Below the pieces are notes generated by a model that saw only the letters and a list, made by a program, of their open reading frames with translations, did not search any database and had not been told where the DNA came from. Below, in pieces: positions 19,382 to 28,483 of a stretch of 64,000 nucleotides of DNA. The stretch is from Burkholderiales bacterium. GTDB taxonomy: Bacteria; Pseudomonadota; Gammaproteobacteria; Burkholderiales; UBA11063. Position 1 is the stretch's first letter. Each line of letters begins with the position of its first letter. The position numbers were made by a program, and so were the translations under genes. The DNA lies in assembly GCA_020697255.1 (NCBI GenBank), contig JAJFBE010000008.1, positions 62,001-126,000 of the forward strand. Reading direction: 5' to 3'.

Positions 19382-20763
19382 TGAATGATCTCACTGAATA
19401 TTTTTTTTGGATTAAAAATGTTTTTCGGATCCAGGAGCTGTTTAATTTGTTTGGCTAAATTATAGCCAACCGGATCTATAGCCAATTTATACCAAGATGT
19501 TTTTAGCTGCCCAATTCCATGCTCTGCTGAAACGCTGCCACCTAAACTTAATGCATCGGTATAAACTAGTTTATTTATGTACACTTCTTGCTCTATTGTT
19601 TGCTCGTTTGTTGCAAGCTGGACATTGTAGTGTAAGTTACCATCCCCTAAATGACCAAAAATAATTATTTGTGCATCCGGGTAATAATCTTTTATACTTT
19701 TCTCATTTTGTTTAATAAATAGCTCTATCTGGCTAATTGGTAAAGAGATGTCGTGTTTAATTGCAATACCATGGATTTTTTCTGCAAGCGGCAAATTTTC
19801 GCGAATATGCCACAAGTTCTGCCGGGATACCATACTGTCACAAATAACTACTGATACATCATTTAGCACCTCGGATAAAATATTAAGTGTATTATTTTCA
19901 TTATTGGTTTCTAACTCAAACAATATCAGCCAATTATCATTAAGTGGAAATTTATTGGCAGCAAAATGTGTATTATAGATGCTTTGCATTGTTTTACCGA
20001 TTATCTCAAAAGCACAAACACTAAAATGGGCATATAGCCTATTTAGTATATCTATGGCCTGAAAAATAGTTTTTACACTAATTAGACCTGTAATAACACC
20101 AACTGGTTTTGGATATAATTTTAAGATTGCCCTGGTTATAATCCCAAGTGTTCCTTCACTACCAATAAACAACTGCTTTAAATCAAGGTAAGAATTATTT
20201 TTGCGCAAATTATTCAAGCTATTAAAAATCTCGCCATTTGGTAGCACAACCTCCAAACCCAAAACCATATCGCGAATCATGCCATATTTAATGACATGAA
20301 TTCCGCCGGCATTAGTTGCAATATTGCCACCTATCTGGCAGCTATCTTTTGCTGCAATATTCAAAGGAAAATAGCGTCCGTTTGCTTCCGCATAATCAAT
20401 CACTTTTGCTAATGTACAACCGGCTTCAACATTGATACTATTGTCTTCTTTGTTTATCGACAAAATTTTATTCATCATGGAGAGATTAATAATAACCTGG
20501 CTAAGGGTAGATTGATTCAATGGTGTAGCAGCACCGGATAATGAAGTATTACCACCCTGGGGAATTATAGTTATATTGTTTACATTGCATAAATTGACCA
20601 GTTGCACAACCTGGGTAGTGGTTTGGGGTTTAACCACAGCCATTGCCTTTCCCTGGTATCGTCCGCGCCAGTCAGCTAGGTATGGCTGCTGTTGTGCAGG
20701 ATCAGTTATTATATTATTTTGTCCGACAATCGCAACAAATTTAGCCAGAAGACTATTTTCCAT
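19378..20763 (-). CDS. FAD-linked 2-hydroxyacid oxidase/dehydrogenase (GlcD/DLD family)
   Basis: Flavoprotein of about 461 residues in the D-lactate/D-2-hydroxyglutarate/glycolate oxidase family. The N-terminal PCMH-type FAD domain shows NITIIPQGGNTSLSGAATP and then DSCQIGGNIATNAGGIHVIKYG. The C-terminal domain has GHLGDGNLHYNVQLA (metal-binding His) and SAEHGIGQLKTSW. No Cys-rich iron-sulfur domain is fused and no GlcE/F partners lie nearby, so a D-2-hydroxyglutarate or D-lactate dehydrogenase role is more likely than glycolate oxidase. The ATG at 20763 overlaps the gshB stop by 11 bases; a TTG four codons upstream is an alternative. Confidence 0.85.
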   Translation of the reverse strand: MENSLLAKFVAIVGQNNIITDPAQQQPYLADWRGRYQGKAMAVVKPQTTTQVVQLVNLCNVNNITIIPQGGNTSLSGAATPLNQSTLSQVIINLSMMNKILSINKEDNSINVEAGCTLAKVIDYAEANGRYFPLNIAAKDSCQIGGNIATNAGGIHVIKYGMIRDMVLGLEVVLPNGEIFNSLNNLRKNNSYLDLKQLFIGSEGTLGIITRAILKLYPKPVGVITGLISVKTIFQAIDILNRLYAHFSVCAFEIIGKTMQSIYNTHFAANKFPLNDNWLILFELETNNENNTLNILSEVLNDVSVVICDSMVSRQNLWHIRENLPLAEKIHGIAIKHDISLPISQIELFIKQNEKSIKDYYPDAQIIIFGHLGDGNLHYNVQLATNEQTIEQEVYINKLVYTDALSLGGSVSAEHGIGQLKTSWYKLAIDPVGYNLAKQIKQLLDPKNIFNPKKIFSEIIQ

Positions 20764-21715
20764 TAATGCTTTCAATTACCTGCTTAGCAATATTAATACC
20801 GCTGCTTGTAAAAATTTGGCGAAGCGCTGTTGGGCTTGTAATATTAATCTCGGTTAGTTTATTACCAATAATATCAATTCCGGCAAACAATATCTTATGC
20901 TCATTTAGCCATTTTGCTATGCTGTTTGCGATGGCATAATCTTCTTTGGATACCGGATTAACCTCGCCTCTACCACCGGCTGCAAGATTACCGCGAATCT
21001 GATTTTCCCCAGGGATTCGATGGAGGCAATGAGAAATAACCTTGCCATTAATAATAAATACCCGCCGATCACCATAAATTACTTCTGGGATAAATTTTTG
21101 TACCATAACTGAAGTAGAAAAATAATTAGTGCTTAATTCTAAAATGGGTAGTGTATTTACATCATCTTTACCAAGTTTAAAAACTCCACGTCCAGCCATT
21201 TGATCAAGTGGCTTAACCACACAATCTCCATGCTTATCTATAAATTGCAAAATTACTGTTCTGTCACGGCTAACTAAAGTCTCAGGGATAAACTGCGGGA
21301 AATTTAAAATACTTAGCTTTTCATTAAAATTTCTTAAGGCATGACTATTATTAATGACTTTGGCCCCCTTATGTTCAGCCAATTGTAACAGTTGTGTCAG
21401 ATAATAATATTCCATATCAAATGGCGGGTCATTTCTAACCATAACCGCATCATATTGAGCTAAATCACAAGCAGGCAACATTTCATGCTCTTTATACCAT
21501 GGGGTGGTTATAGCAGAGCTCAAATCATCAGTTTTAATTAAAATATCCAGGGGTATCACATTAGCTAATGCTGTATCATTATTGGAATAGATATTTTTAG
21601 GTAGGGCGTAATGAATATTATAATCTAAATCATTGGCAGCAACCATTAATGCAATTGTACTATCGCCATGTAGCTTAAAGTTGGCAACCGGATCACAAAT
21701 AAATAAAATTTTCAC
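20753..21715 (-). CDS. gshB: Glutathione synthetase GshB
   Basis: ATP-grasp ligase joining gamma-glutamylcysteine and glycine. The 320-residue protein opens MKILFICDPVANFKLHGDS, the usual GshB start, and contains MVRNDPPFDMEYYYLTQLL, the ATP-grasp segment DCVVKPLDQMAGRGVFKLG and IPGENQIRGNLAAGGRGEV, ending with FAGIDIIGNKLTEINITSPT. Length matches the bacterial enzyme. gshA is not in the window. It heads a tightly overlapping run with the FAD oxidase and the antiporter. Confidence 0.95.
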   Translation of the reverse strand: MKILFICDPVANFKLHGDSTIALMVAANDLDYNIHYALPKNIYSNNDTALANVIPLDILIKTDDLSSAITTPWYKEHEMLPACDLAQYDAVMVRNDPPFDMEYYYLTQLLQLAEHKGAKVINNSHALRNFNEKLSILNFPQFIPETLVSRDRTVILQFIDKHGDCVVKPLDQMAGRGVFKLGKDDVNTLPILELSTNYFSTSVMVQKFIPEVIYGDRRVFIINGKVISHCLHRIPGENQIRGNLAAGGRGEVNPVSKEDYAIANSIAKWLNEHKILFAGIDIIGNKLTEINITSPTALRQIFTSSGINIAKQVIESINGK

Positions 21716-21731
21716 AAATAGCTCTTTCTGT

Positions 21732-22358
21732 CTAAAAACGATAAAGTATTGATAAGAAATACATATTTGAGTCTAGCAGAAGCTGGTTATTTCCAACATT
21801 AGCCGCTGTAACATTACCACTATGACTCCATTCAGCACGAAGCGCAATAAAATCTTTAAAAGCGTATTCAGCTCCAAGACCATATACCGGAACCGCAGAA
21901 CTGGTATCATTTGGAGGGAAAACGCATGTCGTACAAGTGGGAGAAACCTGACCAAAAGAATAATAACTATACCCTATGCCACCTTTAGCGTATAATGAAA
22001 ACCCACTTAGTGAATCAGCAATAATACTAAAAGGCAAGTGTACTAAAATAGCTCCATCAAGCAGCTGCTGATTTTCAATAAATCCTGAAGCCCATCCATT
22101 ATATGCCACATTATAATCAATCTGAAGCCCAACAATGCGATTAAAATCATAACCGGCATATATAGCCGTTGCGAAAGACCCGACATTCTGGCTGGCAAAG
22201 CTACCATTATTAAAACTAAAACTGTTTTGCGGTATATTTGTCATACTGGCGTATCCTGCGCCAAGCCCCAGATAATATCCACCCTCGGCATAGGATAATT
22301 TTGTTATTCCTACAAAGGTAGGAACCCACATCATAATATAAAAAAATAATTTGCGCAT
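21732..22358 (-). CDS. Predicted outer-membrane beta-barrel protein
   Basis: Protein of 208 residues with a signal peptide (LFFYIMMWVPTFVGITKLSYA) and an alternating, Gly/Tyr-rich sequence typical of small eight-stranded barrels (GGYYLGLGAGYASM at the start; mature C-terminus SNMYFLSILYRF ending in Phe). The terminal Phe and preceding strand look like a BAM recognition signal. It resembles the OmpW/Opa-like 'outer membrane protein beta-barrel' class without matching a named member. A CTTC pair lies in one predicted loop. It is 16 bases upstream of gshB in the same direction. Confidence 0.7.
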   Translation of the reverse strand: MRKLFFYIMMWVPTFVGITKLSYAEGGYYLGLGAGYASMTNIPQNSFSFNNGSFASQNVGSFATAIYAGYDFNRIVGLQIDYNVAYNGWASGFIENQQLLDGAILVHLPFSIIADSLSGFSLYAKGGIGYSYYSFGQVSPTCTTCVFPPNDTSSAVPVYGLGAEYAFKDFIALRAEWSHSGNVTAANVGNNQLLLDSNMYFLSILYRF

Positions 22359-22519
22359 TGTAAAAAGTCTTAATGAATATAATACCCCCTATTATATAAC
22401 AAATACTATAATAAATTCCTGTTTTAGACTTTATACGGAAATTCGGTATTGCTTATTATTTTAAGTTTATGTTAAACTCTATACAATAAATAGTTAATTT
22501 TTAGTGTAGGGGTATCATA

Positions 22520-23176
22520 ATGAGAAAGAAACATTTAATAAAACCACTTTTTAGTACAGCCATTTTTATCGGTCTAAGCGTTGCAGCGCATGCTGAAACA
22601 TTCACATTTTTCGCTCAAGTAGTTAATAATACAGACTTACCCCTTAAAAATGTGACAATGTCTGTTACACCGGATGGTTACAAATTATCAAGCTCTAAAG
22701 TACTAAATATTCCCGAGCTACCGCCAAACGGCCTCAATCTCTCAGATACATATGATTCGAATAATGCTATTAATACTACAAATGCTCACGGTAGCTATTA
22801 TTGGGCTAAAACAGTTGAAAATTTTAGCACACCAACCGAGGGGTATGTTACAGTAGAAACTGATGGGAATCTTACTATTGAAGAATGGGGGCTACGTTTT
22901 ACGTATGGTACTTATGCGGGGGAACCAATAGTATACAGTGTGGACACGTCATCAGGTAAGCAAGCATGTCGGATAATCTTTAATGATAGACGTCAGTTTT
23001 CCGCAGTTTTTATTGAAGCAGGTAATAATATTTCTCCATCAACTGATGGCAGGGCACGTTATACTAACCAGCTCCGTGCAAGAGTACAACCCTATAATTC
23101 AGGCAAATGCGATATCCCGTTGGTTATAAGATGGACCGCTAATCAACTGGCCGCATTGAAGGCAGGGCAAAAGTAA
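22520..23176 (+). CDS. Secreted protein of unknown function
   Basis: A 218-residue product with a clear Sec signal peptide (MRKKHLIKPLFSTAIFIGLS, cleavage probably after AHA). The mature part starts ETFTFFAQVVNNTDLPLKNV and is rich in beta-forming residues; two Cys (in KQACRI and GKCDIP) could pair. I do not recognise the family. GTAGGGG before the ATG is a plausible ribosome-binding site. It is followed by insertion-sequence debris, and the region to ~30 kb has an accessory character. A surface or periplasmic role is inferred only from the signal peptide. Confidence 0.6.
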   Translation: MRKKHLIKPLFSTAIFIGLSVAAHAETFTFFAQVVNNTDLPLKNVTMSVTPDGYKLSSSKVLNIPELPPNGLNLSDTYDSNNAINTTNAHGSYYWAKTVENFSTPTEGYVTVETDGNLTIEEWGLRFTYGTYAGEPIVYSVDTSSGKQACRIIFNDRRQFSAVFIEAGNNISPSTDGRARYTNQLRARVQPYNSGKCDIPLVIRWTANQLAALKAGQK

Positions 23177-23475
23177 TAATTTCTTTGGTTTAATTACGTT
23201 TAACAATACCTCCTCGGCCCAGCCAGCAATTTTACGTAGCCTAACAATGCTGGTTGGTATCCCATATATTTTGGGGAACTTAGCTTTAACAATACGAGAG
23301 TTCTCAATTCCCCAATTTTGGCGGATAATATGAAGTATATTTTTGCATCTGTTTGTATGCTGATAATGTAATATCTTAGCCCTTACATAACTTTCCCCTA
23401 ATTGTCGAATGAGTTAGTATCATATCATTTATTTAGCTTTTTAATGAGGTGACCTCTACAAATCCACTCATGCTA
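23177..23475. mobile_element. Decayed ISAs1-type insertion sequence end
   Basis: Gene-free stretch carrying one end of a degraded element. Bases 23438-23454 read TTTTTAATGAGGTGACC, matching the terminal repeats of the IS at 57.2-57.6 kb. To its left, 23398-23420 matches the leader just upstream of that transposase (shared GAATGAGTTA-TAT block and spacing to an ATG on the minus strand). After that ATG the coding sequence no longer matches, so most of the transposase was lost. No second terminal repeat was found on the left. Confidence 0.55.
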
Positions 23476-23505
23476 TTGCAATTGTTCCAAAATATAGGGT
23501 ATAAT
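23476..23505 (+). promoter_or_regulatory. Sigma70-type promoter for the 685-residue secreted protein
   Basis: TTGCAA at 23476-23481 and a perfect TATAAT at 23500-23505 with an 18-base spacer, 38 bases before the ATG at 23544. Confidence 0.6.
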
Positions 23506-23543
23506 GTGCAATAAACAGAATAAACCCTAATAGCGGTACTCAC

Positions 23544-25601
23544 ATGAAACCAGTATTTTTATTTTTAAGCGCCATTCTTAGCTTTTACGCTAGTGCCGCT
23601 ACATTATCTGAAAATGATCCTGTATGCAGCCGCGAATATCAAAGTGCTGTCACGTATTACTCATACCTTATTGATATCCCAACTCTGGGCCTTAGCGGAA
23701 TTTTAGCCCCAATACATAAAGACATGTGCCCGGATATTGCCGAGAGAGTTGATCAGATAGACAACCACCTTAATAACATCGAGGGTAAACTTGAAAAAAT
23801 ATCCGATAATCTAACACAGATTCAAGTCAGCTTAAAAAATCATGGCTATGATATGTTATCTTTCCAATCAGAAATTTATGACACTCAAGTTCAAGAGTAT
23901 TTGGAAAAATATCAACACAACCTTGATAAATTTAATCGTTATGTAAGTGATTACCGACTAATCTATGCTCCAAAAAGTAGTCTAAAAGACTATTCTATAT
24001 CAGCGCACGATGATAAAGGAAATAAGCTGGGCTTTGTACATTTATATGGAGATGATTTTAAATTTGCCGATAAAATCAGCGGTACGCGTGAATTTATTAA
24101 TTTGCTTAAAGATATAATAATTATTCCAAAATCTGGTGATACACCAGTAATAATGACATATCTAAATAAACTGTGTCGGAACACAAAAGATATTGATGGG
24201 GATGTCATAGAACGTCGTAATAAGTGTAATACGCTCATTACAGGAATCATTGCAGATATTTCTTCCGCTGTAGGTAGTACAGAAGCAATATTAGGCGATG
24301 AAATAGATACTGTTGTCTTAGCGCAAAATAATAAAAATATTACTGATGCATGGCTTGGTAGCGCAACTGGCCGTACATTGGGGCTTTTTAACGGCGATAT
24401 TAGGTGGGGGGCTGCAAGAAGCAAACTTTATCCGATCACCCAGGGTTATCTAGATGCCATAAAAAATTTATTTATGGGACCTTCCAGTTCAAAAATGTTC
24501 CCACTTTTTGAAGGATTTCCCGCAGATAAATACGATATGATAAACCGGGTTTGTAGTAATCCCAAAACTCATTTGCCAGGTATTATTAAATGGTATCCAA
24601 ATCCACGCTATCCCGCTGAACCATTTGTTATTACCGAATGCCTGAGTAATCAGAAGGACCCAAATAGTAAGGTCAGAAGTCTAGTGTACTATAAAAAGAT
24701 CACTAAATTAGATAATATTCTTGGTGTTTTGATTAATCATGATGCTAAAAAATCTACGTGGTCCAGGCTAAATATATCCAATCCGTTAAATACAACAATC
24801 GCTGGCTGCTACGAATGTTTCTTAGCATACCCCGGGATAAAAGATGCCTTAGGACAAACCCTGGCTAAATTTCGTTTAAACTCTAACACTCCCCTTGAAA
24901 TTAATTCGGTAACAGTAACCACAAAAACAAGCGGACAAAACCTAACTCAAGCGAACGTTCCGGATGTGAGCTTTGTACAATCAGGGCAATACTATGCTGT
25001 TAGTCCTGCATATAGTTATAAACCAGCAACTGGGAATAGGGAAATTTTTGTAAACCAGACAAATGTAAAAAGCAATACCGTTATGACCAGCACACTACTT
25101 CATCCGGTATTAAATACTAATAATAGCCTGAGTAAAACCAGCTTTTATTCTGAGGTATATAATAATTCTTTTAGTATAAACGGAACTATTTACTACCCAA
25201 ATTTATCTGCAACTATATACCTAAGCTTCAAAGCAGAAGGATTTCAACCCAAAGGCGATTACTATATAATTGACAAAGATACCACCTATGTATTTGGGAT
25301 AAATATATTTAATGCCAATGGTGGTCAGATTGGCAATTTTGGGCAATATGAAAACCTTGCACTGGTATGCTTTGATACTTTCAAGTGCTTAGGTAAGGTT
25401 AGCGGTAGTCCGCGAACTAATGAAAACCGCTTTGGCGGCAAAAATATCATACAATGGTACAACGGCGTTTCGGTAGAAATGACCGGGGATAATAATGGCA
25501 ATGTAACGCTTAAGGTAAACCCCAAAGTAGATCCGACAAAAAATGAAGATAAAAATGAACAGTTAAAAAAAGAAATAGCAGATACTAACGCAATGTTATA
25601 A
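23544..25601 (+). CDS. Large secreted protein of unknown function with N-terminal coiled coil
   Basis: A 685-residue product with a signal peptide (MKPVFLFLSAILSFYASA). Mature positions ~55-110 form a heptad-rich coiled coil (RVDQIDNHLNNIEGKLEKIS then DNLTQIQVSLKNH). A mixed alpha/beta middle region with scattered Cys follows, then a Thr/Asn/Tyr-rich C-terminal half that looks beta-rich. It ends in a charged tail (KNEDKNEQLKKEIADTN). I do not recognise the family; no catalytic motif is visible. It has its own promoter and no close operon partner. An exported adhesin- or toxin-like role is possible but unsupported beyond the export signal. Confidence 0.65.
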   Translation: MKPVFLFLSAILSFYASAATLSENDPVCSREYQSAVTYYSYLIDIPTLGLSGILAPIHKDMCPDIAERVDQIDNHLNNIEGKLEKISDNLTQIQVSLKNHGYDMLSFQSEIYDTQVQEYLEKYQHNLDKFNRYVSDYRLIYAPKSSLKDYSISAHDDKGNKLGFVHLYGDDFKFADKISGTREFINLLKDIIIIPKSGDTPVIMTYLNKLCRNTKDIDGDVIERRNKCNTLITGIIADISSAVGSTEAILGDEIDTVVLAQNNKNITDAWLGSATGRTLGLFNGDIRWGAARSKLYPITQGYLDAIKNLFMGPSSSKMFPLFEGFPADKYDMINRVCSNPKTHLPGIIKWYPNPRYPAEPFVITECLSNQKDPNSKVRSLVYYKKITKLDNILGVLINHDAKKSTWSRLNISNPLNTTIAGCYECFLAYPGIKDALGQTLAKFRLNSNTPLEINSVTVTTKTSGQNLTQANVPDVSFVQSGQYYAVSPAYSYKPATGNREIFVNQTNVKSNTVMTSTLLHPVLNTNNSLSKTSFYSEVYNNSFSINGTIYYPNLSATIYLSFKAEGFQPKGDYYIIDKDTTYVFGINIFNANGGQIGNFGQYENLALVCFDTFKCLGKVSGSPRTNENRFGGKNIIQWYNGVSVEMTGDNNGNVTLKVNPKVDPTKNEDKNEQLKKEIADTNAML

Positions 25602-25619
25602 AAATTCTTGCAAAAAGCC

Positions 25620-25649
25620 TTGACATTCGCAAAAGCCATGTGATATACT
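25620..25649 (+). promoter_or_regulatory. Sigma70-type promoter for the 68-residue ORF
   Basis: Perfect TTGACA at 25620-25625 and TATACT at 25644-25649, spacer 18 bases. The predicted transcript has a ~115-base leader before the ATG at 25770. Within it a 12-bp perfect inverted repeat (25712-25723 with 25745-25756) ends 3 bases before the GGAG ribosome-binding site. Confidence 0.6.
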
Positions 25650-25769
25650 TAATATCCAGTTCAAATTTAATTAATCTTTAATAAGAAGCGATGTACGTTT
25701 ACTCCTTTTATTAAAATTAATTTTTACTCAATCACGATTGGTCGAAATTAATTTTATCTGGAGTTGAAA

Positions 25770-25973
25770 ATGAAAACGTTTCAAATGCTTTCTCTCTTAG
25801 TCTGTTTTTCTTGTATATTTATGTTAGTAGATGAAATAGTCCTGGCACCCTTATTATTTGCTGAAATTGGAACGGCAACAGGGCTGAAAAGATCACTTTC
25901 ATGCCAAAACAAAACGGAGATTACTTTCGATGCGCGGCATATAACCCGGCTATATGTTATGTCACAAAATTAA
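25770..25973 (+). CDS. Small exported or membrane protein, unknown
   Basis: A 67-residue ORF starting at the ATG preceded by GGAG with 6-base spacing. The first ~30 residues are hydrophobic (MLSLLVCFSCIFMLVDEIVL), consistent with a signal peptide or membrane anchor. The remainder is short and polar with one Cys. No family recognised. The strong promoter and good ribosome-binding site argue that it is real. Its leader hairpin suggests controlled expression. Confidence 0.45.
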   Translation: MKTFQMLSLLVCFSCIFMLVDEIVLAPLLFAEIGTATGLKRSLSCQNKTEITFDARHITRLYVMSQN

Positions 25974-26055
25974 TTAGGATTTTTATATATTTTATATGTT
26001 TTTTGTATAATCTTCAGGTTTTATAATCATATTCTTTTTTCATTTTTATATACAT

Positions 26056-27288
26056 CTACAGCAAATACACCGCCGGGAGTGTAATTAACGCAAAACATAT
26101 TAAATATACTACTGGAAAAAGCGTGAAATGCAGTAAATGAGTAAAATAAGTACATATAAGCGGCGTTGTCCCACCGAATATTGCTATCGATAAAGTCCAG
26201 CTTAGAGCATATCCACGATTACGAAATTTGCTGTTAAAGGCTCGTCCCACTGCATAAACATAATTACCCTCTAGCGGGGTATATATAATAGCAAAAAACA
26301 CCCCAACTGTTATTAACAGTACAAATGAAGCACTATGTAGTAAAACAAATAGTGGGTAACTAAATAATATAAGTAAGACGACACTAGATAGCATCACTTT
26401 TTTATAACTAATATGTTTTCCAAAATATCCCCACAACATAACACAACTAGTTGCAACAATTAGTGAAGCAACATTTTCCCCACGTGCCACCTTATGTGCA
26501 ACTTTTAATACGCTCTCCAGATAGGTTGGCATCCATACAAACAACATATAAAAACACACATGCATGAACGATAATAGAAGAAAACATTTAATAAATGGTT
26601 GAATAAACTCTTTGCAAACCCAGTCAAATTTTTGTACAACATCAACTCTACAATGTTCAGTTTCTATATTTTTTCTGAAATAAAATATAACCACAAACAT
26701 AGGTATAGAAATTAAAAAGGCAATACGCCATGCCCAATCATATATGCTTTTTTCTGTATAGCATGCATAAAGTAAGAATGTAACAAATGACGCTAATAAG
26801 GAGCCCACCCACCCACCGGAGGCGGCCAAGGCACAAAATAAACTACTATATTTAGTTTCTGTTGTACGTTCGTAAACATAGCATAAATTTGTCGGGACCT
26901 GTCCGCCAGCTCCAAACCCCTGAATTAATCTTAATATCAGTAACAAAAACGTGGCTATATACCCAAGAGTATTATAGGTAGGTAATAACCCAATTAAACA
27001 ACTGGGGGCGGCCATAATCAGCATAGAGTATTTTGTAGCCTGCCCTGAGCCGTACTTATCCCCAAAATGTCCCCAGAAAATACCACCGACAATCCTCATA
27101 ATAAATGAAGATGAAAAAACAGCAAAGCTTAAGATTGCAGCCATGTGGTCTGAATTTGTTTTAAAAAATAAATGTCCTATAATAACGGCCATGTATCCGG
27201 AAAGTAAAAAATCATAAATCTCAAAAATATTTGTGGTAAAACTAACTTGAAATAGATGTTTGCGGCCGAGTTCGGTGCTTTGTGGCAT
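26056..27288 (-). CDS. MFS transporter, metabolite:H+ symporter (MHS/ProP-like)
   Basis: A 410-residue protein with 12 predicted membrane helices. Family features are FEIYDFLLSGYMAVIIGHLFF in helix 1 and the loop 2-3 motif GHFGDKYGSGQATKYSMLIM (MHS variant of the MFS GxxxDRxGR motif), followed by LRLIQGFGAGGQVPTNLCYVYE in helix 4-5. These match the proline/betaine/dicarboxylate symporter group. Substrate unknown. The next gene on the same strand is a LuxR-type regulator ending 41 bases upstream, which may control it. Confidence 0.82.
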   Translation of the reverse strand: MPQSTELGRKHLFQVSFTTNIFEIYDFLLSGYMAVIIGHLFFKTNSDHMAAILSFAVFSSSFIMRIVGGIFWGHFGDKYGSGQATKYSMLIMAAPSCLIGLLPTYNTLGYIATFLLLILRLIQGFGAGGQVPTNLCYVYERTTETKYSSLFCALAASGGWVGSLLASFVTFLLYACYTEKSIYDWAWRIAFLISIPMFVVIFYFRKNIETEHCRVDVVQKFDWVCKEFIQPFIKCFLLLSFMHVCFYMLFVWMPTYLESVLKVAHKVARGENVASLIVATSCVMLWGYFGKHISYKKVMLSSVVLLILFSYPLFVLLHSASFVLLITVGVFFAIIYTPLEGNYVYAVGRAFNSKFRNRGYALSWTLSIAIFGGTTPLICTYFTHLLHFTLFPVVYLICFALITLPAVYLL

Positions 27289-27329
27289 AAAAATTATACT
27301 TTCATATTTGGCAAAAATTCAGTGGATGC

Positions 27330-28133
27330 CTAGTTTATAATTTTAGTGCCAATCATTTTCAAATAAAATGACTCTGGCATTTTATTTTGAAAACCTATAG
27401 AAAATAGGTATTCACATAAATTTTTTAGATTCGTATTTGTAAGTCCTAATTTTTGGCAAATGTAGTTTTTCTTTTTAATAATAGCATCTGCTGTTCTTGG
27501 TGTATTGTTGGGCCTAAAAATATCCATAAAATCAGTAACCTGTTGAATGCTCCAACCAAGTAAAAAGAGAAAACAAATTTCCTGCTCATATTCATTCAAA
27601 GTAATATTTTCAATCTTTGTATCTTGTTGCATCGCTTCTATACTGCCAATTGCTCCAAAGCGTAATATATAACTAGGGATAATGTTAATAAAATCTTTTA
27701 ACTTTACGTTTATAACAGAGTTGGTTATGCCTAATATTGATGCTGATGGCTGGTAATAAAATAATTGCCGGGTTACGGTTCTTGCTTTTAAACCATCGGC
27801 AAATTCAAATACACTTAGCGCCTCTAGACCTTTACTGATGTCACAAGTGTCAAGTAAACCCTGCTCTTGTTGATTAATTTGCTCAGCATACTTTGCAACA
27901 CCATCACAAGGGATATCAAGGATACCTCTGCCGGTAAAATCTGCACCATATTTTAAACCAAGCGTTTTTGCACTGGTATCTGTACCTGTAATAAATTTTA
28001 AAGTAGTATCTTTAAGACCTAACATCAAGTTAGTTTGTACTGACAATAAAGAAATAGAGTCTTTAAACTGATTTATATATTTAACATGTTCTTCTGTATA
28101 GTTTTCAGGCTTCACAACTGTATATTTTTTCAT
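27330..28133 (-). CDS. LuxR-family regulator with N-terminal PAS-like domain
   Basis: A 267-residue protein. The C-terminal ~70 residues form a LuxR-type helix-turn-helix (LNEYEQEICFLFLLGWSIQQ, then RTADAIIKKKNYICQKLGL), with a PNNTPRTADAII stretch in place of the usual S-x-R-T-V-x-x-H recognition helix. The N-terminal half resembles PAS-type sensory domains (IGL/GADFTGRGILDIPCDGVAKY). No phosphorylatable receiver domain is seen, so ligand sensing is more likely than two-component control. It is adjacent and co-oriented with the MHS transporter, a plausible target. A 0.7-kb repeat-rich gap lies upstream. Confidence 0.75.
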   Translation of the reverse strand: MKKYTVVKPENYTEEHVKYINQFKDSISLLSVQTNLMLGLKDTTLKFITGTDTSAKTLGLKYGADFTGRGILDIPCDGVAKYAEQINQQEQGLLDTCDISKGLEALSVFEFADGLKARTVTRQLFYYQPSASILGITNSVINVKLKDFINIIPSYILRFGAIGSIEAMQQDTKIENITLNEYEQEICFLFLLGWSIQQVTDFMDIFRPNNTPRTADAIIKKKNYICQKLGLTNTNLKNLCEYLFSIGFQNKMPESFYLKMIGTKIIN

Positions 28134-28176
28134 ATTTTACCTCGTTTCATTATTATTCTAATAAATATATAATAGT

Positions 28177-28277
28177 ATACTCGAACAGATTGAAGCTATA
28201 ATAAAGTAAAGAGCGAAGCCACCTAAATAGAGGCAATGAGCGATACACACTATTGTAGCTTCAATATAAAAGAGTAT
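28177..28277. repeat. Long imperfect hairpin
   Basis: Outer arms ATACTC/GAGTAT (28177-28182 and 28272-28277) and ATTGAAGCTA/TAGCTTCAAT (28189-28198 and 28256-28265), enclosing a smaller GCC-x-CCT...AGxGGC hairpin. It lies in the 732-base gene-free gap between the LuxR-type gene and the phosphoesterase gene. Confidence 0.6.
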
Positions 28278-28483
28278 CGGCTATTTACATGAGTTTGGTT
28301 TGATAAACCAGAGATGCAATAGTACTGCATGCTTATCCATAAAAATTTATAAGCAAGCAGTAATATCGATAAGATTTGCTATCGTGAAAGTATAACACTA
28401 ACGTACTCACAATTGTTATATTTTTTACTCCAAAATACTGGAGTACTGATTATTGGACTAGTTAAGAATTAAAACTACAAGAT

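Noticed and set aside
23190-23390. Minus-strand frame with NWGIENS as a transposase C-terminus
   Set aside because: The short match to the HWGIEN motif of ISAs1-like transposases is suggestive, but the following residues do not continue the family pattern.
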